Below are positions 24,201-48,210 of a stretch of 64,000 nucleotides of DNA, piece by piece (the first letter of the stretch is position 1; every line of letters starts with the position of its first letter). The translations under genes and the position numbers were made by a program. The notes beneath the pieces are model-generated. The model had not been told where the DNA came from and ran no database searches. It was given only the letters and a program-made list of their open reading frames with translations. Source of the stretch: Siniperca chuatsi (lineage: Eukaryota; Chordata; Actinopteri; Centrarchiformes; Sinipercidae); contig NC_058045.1 in the NCBI RefSeq assembly GCF_020085105.1, positions 9,460,333 to 9,524,332 on the forward strand, read 5' to 3'.

Positions 24201-26760
24201 AGAGCAGTTTAAAAGGTATGAAAAAGCATCACAATATTTCATTACTCTCCAGCTGGTAATAGTTATGGAAATTTTGCTGAAAGCCCAACAATGAGATCTT
24301 TCCATTGGTGCTACCAGGCAGCAGGCACAATCAAATAGTGCCCCCCTTTGCTGTGCTGCTGCAATTTCCCTCATAATGTGCTGAATGTGCTGCCCACTAC
24401 TGTTAGAGAATAACACAGGAGAAAAATACTATCAGTTACCAGTTTATTAGGTACACCAAGCTAAAACTACCAGTTTTTGGTGAAACTGTTTTAGAGAGGC
24501 ATTGATTCAACTTCATGGTTAGTTTGGAGGCTGTAGTTTGTGGTTATACTGAGAGGTGTTGCTAATATTTAGGGCCCTCAGTGATATAAATGGGGCCGAC
24601 AAAATATTTGGATTACCTCTCAGTATAATGCAATACAATTCAACAGCACAATAAACTACAGCCTCCAAACTAATCATGAAGTTAAATCAACACCTCTCTA
24701 AATCATCTCAACAAAAACTGAACATTATAACTTTAATGAAAAGAGGATTTATTGCAGGACTGTTGTATTAGATGTCATTAGTTTTAACTAGTTGTAACTG
24801 AGTGTATATGCAGTGTTTCTGTGTCTTTGTAAAACCATAAAATGGCAAAACTGCACACAATCACTAAGTAACAATACTGTCACTGCTTGGTACAAAAGTT
24901 TAAAAAATAGTCTAACTTGCAAGTGGGAATTGAATAGTTGCTACCAATAAATTGGGCTCCATATGCAGATAATACCTGAACTAAAGCTACACACGATAGC
25001 TACTAATTGTGTTGATGATTTGTGGGTTTGTTCGTCACTCCAGACCCGTAGCCAGGATTGGAAATACTGAGGCCAAGAGGCCAAAGTCCCCCAGTGCAAC
25101 TCTCACCCCCCCCAATTTTGACTTGCCACCAAAAAAGTCTGAAATATTCTTTCTCCACATTTCACACTTTCATTCTTGCATATTAATCAAACCGGTAATT
25201 CAAAATACATAATGTGCAAATGTTATTTCGATACCCAATCGTCCAAATGCTAATTCATAGCCTTCCCCGAAATACCACAAATAAGATTTTAATGGAGAAT
25301 CATGAAATCCATTTATTTTATTTAGAGAATTTCTTTCCCTTAATTCCCTTAAGTTTGGTTCACAGCCACCACCACAGGCCAAGGTCAAGGATGAAAGAGA
25401 CACTAGTCCTTTCAAATCTTTATTTCTCCATAAATAATTCACAGGAACTGAGTGTGGTCTATAATTAAAAGAAATTAGAACAGGAACTACAGTATTACTC
25501 AGCAACATCACAGTGCGGTTTATCCTAAAGCCCCACAGAGGACACTCTATGACCACAAATGGGCACCATAAAACTTCACTAATTACAGAATGGGGATGTC
25601 CATCCACTGCGATCACCTTCTTTTGGTAATATAAAACGCTTTGACAAATTAGATAAGAACTACAACTAAATACATTTCTGTGCTAATAGGAACAAGCCAG
25701 AGTATATAAATACATATTCATATACACAAACTCACATGCATGGTGCACGGTTAGTGTCTTAACTATTTACATTTGGACAAACTTACATTTCAATCAACAA
25801 ATAAGGTATATCTTCATACGTCTAGTTTCTACATAAATAATAAACACAAAAGCTAACTTACTTTATTTAAATCACGCACTCTGCACAACCAGCAACTCAA
25901 AAAGGACCAAGGAGTCACACAGAACATGAACTACACTGAAAACACAATGACCCAATCACAAAAACATAATGCTGAAACTACTGATACAGTTGCTAAAGGG
26001 GCCTGCACATACTTTTATTAGGGCATTTTCAACATTTTATGTTTTGGCGTAAAAAAGTCTAATTTAATTTGGATCCTTTGAATCAGGCTTAAAAACTCAC
26101 TATGAGATTGTTAACTCCTCCTAAGGTTGTATAAAACCCCAAACTTTCTTTTAAAATTCTGAGGACATGACCTCAGTGTCCTCAATAGTAGCTTTTAATG
26201 GCGATACAGAATTCATGTTCATATTTTATTTCATAATGTCATATTTTCCATCTTTTCACATCTAATCTGGAGTTTATGCATCAAAAACACTGGAAAGGAA
26301 AAAATGTGGACAGTATGGGCAGGGTAAAAATACACTTAAATATAGTGCTAAGCTTGAACTGAAGGGTCTGATTTTAGAACAAGAGAAAAAAGAAGCATAA
26401 ATGAGCCCAAGTTTGCTTCAAAGGCTGTTTTCATCTGTTATTCCTGGCCAGATGTTAAAAAGGAATCATAAAAAGTAGAATAAATTAACATATCAAGTAT
26501 ATATTGTTAACAGAAGTCTTGAGGCTTAACTGATATTTTTCATCTGATGGTTCTGAGATTTTTGTGCACCAAGTGAGGATTTTTTAAGGGTTTGTTGGTC
26601 CTTGTTCCTCAAATGTGAAGTTCATCATGTTCAACGTGTCTGCTGTGAGTCACTCAAAATCTCACTAGATGGTGCTGTCCTCCACATGCTTTTATTTCTC
26701 TGCATTCCCATTTGCATCATCAATGGTACAAATTAATGTCTAGTGTTTTGACAAAGAAAC
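21231..26760. other. Intergenic gap between hcn4 (5' side) and nptn (3' side)
   Basis: AT-rich and mostly featureless. It contains a triplicated 'actttataat' near 22120-22143, a fold-back repeat at 24430-24790, and fragments that look like dispersed repeats near 23450-23530 (ggccggcccgcgatccggta) and 25040-25110. A 138-codon minus-strand frame at 25200-25616 has no recognisable domain. I would not call a gene here. Confidence 0.6.
24430..24790. mobile_element. Fold-back MITE-like element, copy 1
   Basis: It starts with 'ccagtttattaggtacacc'. Internal arms 'agtttggaggctgtagtttg' and 'aaactacagcctccaaacta' form a long imperfect inverted repeat. Related copies are at about 31135-31430 and 36810-37180. 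Confidence 0.75.
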
Positions 26761-26777
26761 CAACTCAACAGACACAC

Positions 26778-26783
26778 TTTATT
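26778..26783 (-). terminator. nptn: Candidate nptn poly(A) signal
   Basis: The plus-strand sequence tttatt reads AATAAA in the nptn sense, about 1.16 kb after the nptn stop. It lies about 60 bases beyond the hairpin at 26846-26880. Confidence 0.4.
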
Positions 26784-26845
26784 TTTTGAGATATTTATTC
26801 TCAAAAATGAGCCGGGATCTTGCAATTGCTTCACGTGTGTCAGTC

Positions 26846-26880
26846 CTGACGTGGGCTTCTTTCGCCGCCTCCCACGTCAG
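26846..26880 (-). promoter_or_regulatory. GC-rich stem-loop in the probable nptn 3' UTR
   Basis: A perfect 10-bp stem, ctgacgtggg (26846-26855) with cccacgtcag (26871-26880), encloses a 15-nt loop. It stands out in an AT-rich region just upstream, in the nptn sense, of the AATAAA at 26778-26783. The regulatory role is inferred. Confidence 0.4.
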
Positions 26881-27943
26881 CTGTAGAGAATTCATGCAGC
26901 TGTGTAGTATGCCATCAACGCCCTACGGTGATCCTACTAGTTTAAAGCTTTGTCACAGAGAAATCAAAAGCTGCAATGATTTTCAATATATTGATATGGA
27001 CAATAATTGCATAGGATAATAGCCATGCTGTACAATACACATAATTATAAAACAATATTGTAGAATGATTACAGATCTCCTAAAGTAGGTTTATACAGTT
27101 TTTCATTATTCTCAACATTTAAGTGCATCATATAGTATGAAGAGTCTTTATATTAATGGTGATCTGATACATAGTTATAGTGATTCAATACATACAATGC
27201 ATATACATACAGTAAAGTAAACCTTAAACCAATTTAGAGGGACATTGCAAAGCCCTTAAAATGTAATAGATATTGTCTGATAAAATGATAAACTTAGAAA
27301 ATGGTATGCAGCTTAATGATAAAACTATACACAACCGTCATACCGGATTATGGTGGCATTTTCTTTTACATTGCCGAGTTTAGTTTTTCCTCTAGAACAC
27401 ACAGTACAGATTATCTACATGAAGCCACTCTCAGAGAAAATAACAAAAAAATAATCTGCCTTCACACAGAAGGTGAACATCTTGCATGCATTATTTTTAG
27501 AAGAAGTAGTAAAAATGTAAAATTAGTGAATAAGAAGGAAAAATCATAAATGTGAACAACTGCATGCAGCAACAATGGTTATAATGTTAATAATTCTATA
27601 ATGGTTTGAGTACTTCCTGACCTTGCACCCTCACACAACAAAATCATAAGGCATGCCTCATTTAACTCCTCCACAACCATCCTTTTAATGGCAGATAAAT
27701 CCTATTAAACAACTGGTATGGATTCCTTTCTTGTTTACCTTCATATGGTCAATACATGTATAATGAAACCTGCAAATAAAGAGATAATTCAACGCATTAG
27801 CCCAGTCTGAGAGTAGCCTTATTTGGGTTGACAAGAGCTTTCAGTGATAATTTCATATGTAATTTGTGGCCACAGGCTTGTAATACAAATTTATCATCAG
27901 GCACCCTCTTAATAATTTAATACTTACTCAGCAGACAGGCTGC

Positions 27944-41541
<13,598 letters not shown>

Positions 41542-41900
41542 GACTGCAGTTCTTCGTTTGCCAGGTATCATCCTCGGAGACGAGAGATGGAAAATGCCGG
41601 TAGGCGATCGCTAAGGTGACCTGAGCGGGATATGATGATGCGGGGTGGATTCGCCGAGGCTCGCACCTGCTAACCGTGTCCGAGAGCGACGTGTTGCTGG
41701 GTAGACTGGCGGGACGCGGAGCCTTCAGCACTACTGCTGGCTACCTGTGAAGCCCTCCGCTGTCAGTCCGGTGCAGCAAGGGAACCACCTTTTTTAAATC
41801 ACCCGTTTAATCTTAAATCCCGCGAGATCTTGGGGGAGGAGCGCAGAGACAAGCGGGTGGTACAACCTACATCACAACGTCCCGTCATAAAGTGAAGCAG
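41542..41900 (-). promoter_or_regulatory. nptn: Probable nptn 5' UTR and promoter
   Basis: CpG-rich sequence upstream of the nptn start codon, containing 'tcccgcgagatctt', a partial match to the TCTCGCGAGA promoter element. There is no clear TATA box. The transcription start is not fixed. Confidence 0.4.
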
Positions 41901-42479
41901 AAATCAATTATGAAAACAATAGACGAGATGGACGCTATTTTTTTATTTTCTTAACCGGGTTTTTACCATAGACATTTAACAAGGAAAACCACTTGGCAAA
42001 ATTGTTTGTAGCCAGATTAACACATGTTTAAACTAGTGTCGCTAGCGTTATTGAGTAATGACTAAGTACTGTTACTATGGTTACCTGCAGTTTAATAGCG
42101 CAATGATTTAGAACGGTGGTTAAACTTTTGACCGGAGCCGTTCTTAACGGACATCTGCCATCCAATCAGGAAAGTGTATTTCTTAGACATATATCCAACT
42201 GTTAACGGTAGCCTATTCAAACCGCTAGGCCTTCTAGGCTTTAAATTGTGCAGTGGGTCAAGCAGTTTTTCAGGCCGACTAAGCCCTGACCTCAACAGCA
42301 CCTGGGGCTTTAAGTAGACTTTTAATCCTATTTCTCTTTGAACAAATATAGGGTAATGGCAGCCTCACACCTACAACACAGTGTAACCTTGTTCCTAAAC
42401 TAAATGCAGCTAGTTAAGTGGCCTATACTAACAAGCCAGATAGATAGCACAGGCTACACATCCTGTTCTCTGATGGCCC

Positions 42480-43058
42480 CAAGTGGTGGAAGAAGTACTC
42501 AGATCTTTTACTTAAGTAAAAGTAACAGTGCCACAGTGTAGAAATACTGTTACAAGTAAAAGTCCTGCATTCAAAATCTTAATTAAGTAAAAGTACCCTA
42601 AGTAAGTATTAGCATTAAAATATAGCCTACTTAAAGTAGGTCTACCAAGAGTGAAAGTAGTCTACTCATTGTGCAGAATGGCCCATTTCAGAATAATATA
42701 TATTACATTGATGGATTATAATTAGTGATGCATTATGTGGAAGCATCACTTTAATGTTGCAGCTGGTAAAGGTGGAACTAATTTCAGCTATTTTATACAG
42801 TAGGCCCTATGCTGCTGGGTAGTTTAATCCATAATAGTACATCATAATTTATTAGGTGATTTATGTTTTGTATTAATAACCTGAATCTGCAAAGTAACTA
42901 ATAACTAAAGTTAACAAATCGATGTAGTGGAGTAAAAGTATAATATTTCCCTCTGAAATATAGTTGAGTATAAAGTAGCATAAAATGGAAATACTCAAGT
43001 AAAGTACAAGTACCTCAAAATTGTACTTAAGTACAGTACTTGACTAGTTTGTCACTGT
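42480..43058. mobile_element. Non-autonomous hAT-like element, copy B
   Basis: It begins 'aagtggtggaagaagtactc', contains 'aaaagtcctgcattcaaaat' and 'agcataaaatggaaatactc', and ends near 'gtcactg'. It matches copy A at 12842-13299 along its length. No exact target duplication was visible. Confidence 0.75.
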
Positions 43059-43099
43059 TGACTGTCTCAGGTAAGGAACAATATGATGTCTGTAGAAAT

Positions 43100-43319
43100 G
43101 ATCTGTTATGCATCTGTCACGATCTTTGGTAACACCTCAGCTTCCCACAAAATTTGGCAGTTTATATTACAATGTTGATGACCAGCTTGGTTCCACATGT
43201 CTGTGTCCTTTTCTTTACTTATGGTCAATGGTTAATGTCATAGGAATTGGTCATGTCATACTCATTGGTGTGACACTTGCAGGATATGAACTCTGCTCCA
43301 AATGCAAAAAAGGATAAGC
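43100..43319 (+). pseudogene. Relic of a CALHM-like last exon (TM4) and its upstream intron
   Basis: An open 23-codon stretch reads GIGHVILIGVTLAGYELCSK and ends in TAA. It aligns with the TM4 exon of the intact gene (GIGFVILIFFSVAILAYGIM). The intron in front is also related: 'tgttgatgaccagcttggtt' here against 'tgttgatgaacgtcttggtt' at about 45900. The acceptor is atag followed by GAATTGG, one G shorter than the ttag GGAATTGG of the intact gene, so the phase-0 junction is broken. A hAT-like element abuts the left side and no first exon was found. Confidence 0.55.
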
Positions 43320-45079
43320 AAGTCCAAAGAGAGCATTACTCACCAAATCTCGGATAAAGTTTAAAATAGCATTTGATTGGCATTATCACATAGTGCAACA
43401 GGGAGAAACAGGCCTCTGGCTCTTTCCTTTAGTCTCTTCTGGAAATTAGAAAATTAATTTTAAGAAGTCAAGTCTAACTTTAGAAATCTTTCCAGTCAGA
43501 CTCGAGGGAAAGAAATACTTGATGTGTGAAGAACCAAGTAAATGCTTAAAAAACAAATGACATACATTATTTTTCATTTGAATGTATTAAACTTTTGACA
43601 TGTGGTTGTGAGCTACTTTTCAGAACAAAATTAGCCAGAATTACTTTTTCACCTAACACACTTCGTAATTCAAGCAGGGTTATAAACACAGAGTCACCAT
43701 ACAGTAGAGCTTCCTATAATCAGTCTCAGTAAATGTTTTGTGCTGCATTGTTTTATCAGCCAGTGATACATATTGGTCATATTTCTCATAGCTTATTATA
43801 AAATCTGGAATAAAGTTTAATCCTGTCAAACTGTTTGTCTGTTATATTCACTTGTAAAATGTTGATGTTGTTCACTTTTACTTTTGCAGTTACCAAGCAT
43901 GCTATGCTGATGTCGGTTAAACAGAAAGGCTACAGGAAATGTCTCACCACACATCCTGCAAGACACAGACATGCTGTTGTAGTTAGTGCCTTTGTCAGCG
44001 TATATTTATCAAGTAGGACTATATCTCATAAAGTCTTTATGTAGGGTGCATTAAAATGACAGGATCAGATACCTTTTTTGTATTTTATAAGAATGAAATA
44101 TATAAATATGATTTATGATATACTCCTATCTAAAATGCTAAAATGACAAATGCCTGTTGGCTGAGTAAATTAGTGCGCCTCCCTGACAACAGGTCGAGAC
44201 TGATATAAGACCTGAATGTAACATACTAAAGAATCAAAGCTGAAGAAGAATGACACTTATGTCATTTTTCTGTGTCATGGTTGAAGTTTCTGGTCACAAG
44301 TGAAGTTGATCAGCCCCCAGTTGTTTCTATGTTTCAGATGCCAAATACCAAAATCCACAACGTCACATAACCCAGTTAGAGTTTTAGACTCCTTACCTTT
44401 AGTTTTAACCCCCGTGTAGCCTCGTTTTAGTACTCATTTACCCATCTTATTTATAAGCATGCATGTCTTTCAATGTCAAATTACTTTCCAGATTATGGTG
44501 TTCAACTTGTTTGACTTTATTGGATTGGGATCATATAAACAAGAAGATATAACAACTTGATGAGGACAAACATGTTGAGGTTAACATACTGTAGGTAACG
44601 AAAGGAAACTCCCACGGTAGAAGCAGGCGTACAAAGATCAAAACTTAAGTGCAAGAACAAAAGAGAGAATAGTTGAAAGAGTTTCACTTCTACTGAGTGG
44701 TCTTCAAGAAGACTTTCTCTTCCATTCGCACAGTCAATCTTAAGGTTGGTAAAACTTTTATATTACTTAACGGATTACATGTCACTCTTGAAACAAACTT
44801 TTTAATGGGAATTTCTTATTACATTACACAAGTAATACACTACTTATACACTAGCTTTTTTCAAATCTTTTTCTCTTTTATTATTATATTAAAAATGTGA
44901 AAAATAATATATTTATTATTTAGTAACAAATTCTATGCAATTGTATTTAATATTTTATAACTGAAATATTTAAAATATATATATAAAACAGTTATATACA
45001 ATTTAATTAGTTCAATCAATTTTTTGGTGTGCAAAATCCAATAATCCCATCATATTTACATTCTGAATAAATGAAAGTT

Positions 45080-45094
45080 GTTTCACTTTATAAG
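45080..45094 (+). promoter_or_regulatory. Candidate ISRE/IRF site joined to a TATA-like box upstream of the CALHM-like gene
   Basis: The sequence gtttcacttt (45080-45089) reads AAAGTGAAAC on the other strand, an interferon-response type core. It overlaps tttataag (45087-45094), a TATA-like box. A similar gtttcacttc lies at 44681-44690. Mammalian CALHM6 is induced through IRF factors, so the placement is plausible but unproven. Confidence 0.35.
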
Positions 45095-45382
45095 AAACGC
45101 TGAAGGTGTGTTTGGGCTCTGTCAAACAGATTTATTTCAATATTCAAAAATTAAAAATGTAAAATATCTTAAACTGTCAGTAAAGCTCTGCCATACAATT
45201 TTGTAATGCAAAAACTGATACTCTCAGTGCGAGTTATTAAATAAGTGAATCCTGTAAACAAACAAATCAAATCAGGAAAAACCCTCCTCAAAAACACATT
45301 AAGGCATCTAAATCCTAAATATTTTTACCGTTGATGTTTTCTCTCACTTTACATCTGCACTTTTCTCTGTGTAGAATTCATT

Positions 45383-46034
45383 ATGGCAGATCATCAGCTG
45401 TTCTCAAGACTCATGAAATCCTTTGGACACAGCCCTCTTGTTGCAAATGGGGTTTTTGCCTTTGCCCTGGCTCTTGTAGAGAAGATAGCGGAGGTGGAGT
45501 TTGCTTGCCCTTGCAATCCTCAATGGAACCGCCTGTTTGCATCTGCATTTTTTGTAATTCCTGCCATTATAGTTTTTTTGCTGATGATGATAATCCATGA
45601 ATGCAAGTGTTCAAATCCTCAAAAGTCTATATACAGCTTTGTCCCTCCCTTGGTATGGCAGGGTCTCATCTTCCTTGATGGCCAATACTTTGTCTGTGCA
45701 CAAACATACTGGTCAGGCACATTTGTCTCTGTTGACAACTCTTATCTGAAGTGGTGTACACCGACCAACACAACAATATCCTCATCAGAAGAACTCATGG
45801 CTTATTCACACAGAATGTTTGTTGTGTCTCAGGTGAGAAAAACAGCTTTTGTGATTTGTACAGTAGGAGCATCAGTTTCACGTTCATGTAACCCACCGTG
45901 TTGATGAACGTCTTGGTTCTGTGTCTCACTACATTCTCTGTCAATTGTCCACTCTTTAGGGAATTGGATTTGTTATACTCATCTTTTTCTCCGTGGCTAT
46001 CCTTGCATATGGGATAATGAAGTGGAGAAAATAA
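45383..46034 (+). CDS. Compact CALHM/FAM26-like four-helix membrane protein
   Basis: Two coding exons, 45383-45832 and 45960-46034, joined in phase 0, give 174 residues. The order of features matches the calcium homeostasis modulator family. There is an N-terminal segment, TM1 (about 21-40), the signature CPC with Cys42 and Cys44 followed by NPQWNRLF, TM2 (about 52-71), TM3 (about 88-105), extracellular Cys105 and Cys125 that can pair with the CPC cysteines, and TM4 (about 145-169) encoded by its own small exon. The protein ends at MKWRK right after TM4, while usual members have 310-345 residues with a long cytoplasmic helix. The TM2-TM3 link is also short. Sequons are NTT and possibly NCT-type sites near residue 129. 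A tagAATTCATT splice-acceptor-like sequence just before the ATG suggests a 5' UTR intron. Closest resemblance is to the CALHM5/6 group, which is uncertain. Ion-channel activity is not shown. Confidence 0.8.
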
Positions 46035-47104
46035 AATTAACTTCAACAATCCACAAGATCCAGAAGGGGAAACAAAGACGAAAGAATGGAGGATGTTGAA
46101 AAAGTATGTGATGGATGAATAATAGATATGCTTTATTATGTATACAGAGACAGGAGGTCTTCAAAAACACACATGATCAAAAAAACATGTTACTACATTT
46201 TAATCAGGTATTTTTTCTGCCTAAATTTTCTCCCTAATTTGGTATTGCCAGAAGCTTCTTTTCCCCCTGCCAGCTGTGAGTTTTGCTCGCTCTTATAATC
46301 CCATTATATGCTACAGTTTCAGCATCAAACAGCAGGCAGACAAACTTAACGGCTGGCAGGCGAATTGAGTTGGAGACCAAAACAGACATAGAAAGAGAGT
46401 AAATGTTGGACTTTCATGCAGCGAGAAAAACACTCCAATGGGATAATACTAATGCTGCTCTGTGTGTGCTGGATGTATAAGAAGGCAAGTGTTTGCTAAT
46501 ACGTGACAAAGTGATAATGAGTATGTAATGAGAATGTCTGTTGGCTGGCTTGTTTTGGAGTCCTTCTGTCCCCTAGTAGCCAAACAATCAGCAAAAATAC
46601 TGCTGTAAGAACATACCATTTTTTACTTAGATAAAGATATTTTTAGTCTGACCATGGCCCATCTAACTTTAAACATATTCTCAGTCGGTGACAAGTCAAA
46701 AAATATAATTGGTATCCATGTATGATTTAAATATGTATGCAAAAATGTCAGAATTGTTATATACATTGTTCGACAAATATAGTGTTCAGTGTTTTTATAT
46801 ATTTTGTAAGGATAAATAGGAATTTTTAAAAACATTTTTAGATATCTTGTTGTGTATTTTTCATTATAAAAGGTATGTAAGCTGCTTTCCACAAAAAATA
46901 GGCAATTATCCTCTGATCTAACTGACTGATCCGTGATAGTACATGATATTTACCTGTAAAATGCTGATGTTTTTCACTTTTGCAATCACATTGCATGCTA
47001 CTGTATGTCCTGATTCATATATATTGAATGTTGACTGTGAATATGGTGTGTGACTCATGGGAAACAGAAAAGATAAAGAAATTGTGTCTTTTACCACAGT
47101 GTTT

Positions 47105-47400
47105 TTCAACCACTGTGCCGCGGTACACTAGTGTGCCGTGAGAGATCGTCAGGTGTGCCGTGGAAAATTATTCAATTTCACCTAATTGGTCTAAAAAACA
47201 TTTTTTGAAAACTAATTAATTATTGTCTGCAAATAATATGCCATTGTCAAGTGTCTGTGCTGTCTAGTGACCGGCAGAGTAACCATGTCATACTGACTGT
47301 ATATTGTTAATATAGGCTACAGAGGTTCATTTTTTAACATTTTCGGTTGGTGGTGTGCCTTGTGATTTTTTTCAATGAAAAAATGTACCTTGGCTCAAAA
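47105..47400. repeat. Dispersed repeat beginning 'gtgccgcggtacactagtgt'
   Basis: A sequence of the type 'accactgtgccgcggtacac', 'gtgtgccgtgagagatcgtc', 'aggtgtgccgtggaaaatta' that I recognise as a widespread vertebrate/fish interspersed repeat, probably a DNA transposon remnant. The family name was not verified. Confidence 0.5.
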
Positions 47401-48149
47401 ACCAGATATCCTGTCTTTTACATGGCACAGGCATGGTGCTATGTATGAGATCAGATACACAATGTGGAAAACAACAACAAAAATTACATTAAAAGGTACT
47501 GTATGTAGTTTTAGACATGTATTAATCGCTTTTTATTGCCAATGTGTGAACGGGTTGTTGGCTTAGAAATTGAGTCCGCTAACAAACGACCGACACCCAC
47601 CGAAACACAGTGTAAAACACAAAGTCCAAAGTCGAAGCTAACATTATTACAAAGCATGTTAAATGTATTGTGCTACTGTGGTTTTAGCTGGCTAACGTTA
47701 GCTTGCTTGCTAACGCGGACGAATTGCTAGCTAGCTAACGTAGCAAAATACTGTCTTGGGTGGATAACGTCAGTTAATTTATCCCGACACCAGGGGCTGA
47801 TCTGGCTGGTAAATTTGTTTGCTCGCCATTTGCAGGTTACCGTGTCGGCTGGGATTAAACTGGATGTATAACCTTAGCTTGCTAGCTTGGATGTGGCTTG
47901 GCGGCGCGGTGTGGGTCTGGCGTTGGTTGCTTCGTGGTGTTGGCTGATGGGGTGATTTGCACAGTCAGTATCATGGAGCCAGTGGTCCAAGTAAAATATA
48001 GAAACATTACACATAGTAACATGATGCTCGCACGCGCCTACAGAGTGCGAGCGCGAGCAACATGCTGACTGCAGTTCACTTAACGGCCAAAGGTTTAAAA
48101 TTAAAATTGGTTATTGTGTTTTAGATAATAATAGTATTAGAAATGCTAT

Positions 48150-48210
48150 GTAAAATTATTCTGTGTCTCAATTAAATCTGTGTCAATTGTCCACTTTCTT
48201 ATGGGTTCAG
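48150..48210 (+). pseudogene. Possible second relic of the CALHM-like intron/acceptor
   Basis: The run 'tctgtgtctcaattaaatct' followed by 'gtgtcaattgtccactttct' parallels 'tctgtgtctcactacattct' and 'ctgtcaattgtccactcttt' just before the TM4 exon of the intact gene. The TM4 coding part is not recognisable after it. Confidence 0.4.

Larger units (their letters stand above)
41901..45060. other. Gap between nptn and the CALHM-like gene
   Basis: It holds a hAT-like insertion (about 42480-43058), a relic last exon of a CALHM-like gene (43100-43319), and downstream blocks at about 43460-43760 and 43835-43930 that match sequence 3' of the intact CALHM-like gene. The rest is AT-rich without recognisable genes. 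Confidence 0.6.

Noticed and set aside
25200-25616. 138-codon minus-strand frame between hcn4 and nptn
   Set aside because: No domain, signal or splice context. It lies downstream of the likely nptn poly(A) site and reads like chance.
26786-27019. 77-codon plus-strand frame starting MRYLFSKMSRD
   Set aside because: It is antisense to the probable nptn 3' UTR and includes the hairpin. No homology recognised.
44697-44900. 67-codon frame upstream of the CALHM-like gene, hydrophobic at its end
   Set aside because: The hydrophobic end comes from AT-rich sequence, and it lacks the CALHM signature. At most it might be part of a duplicated leader.
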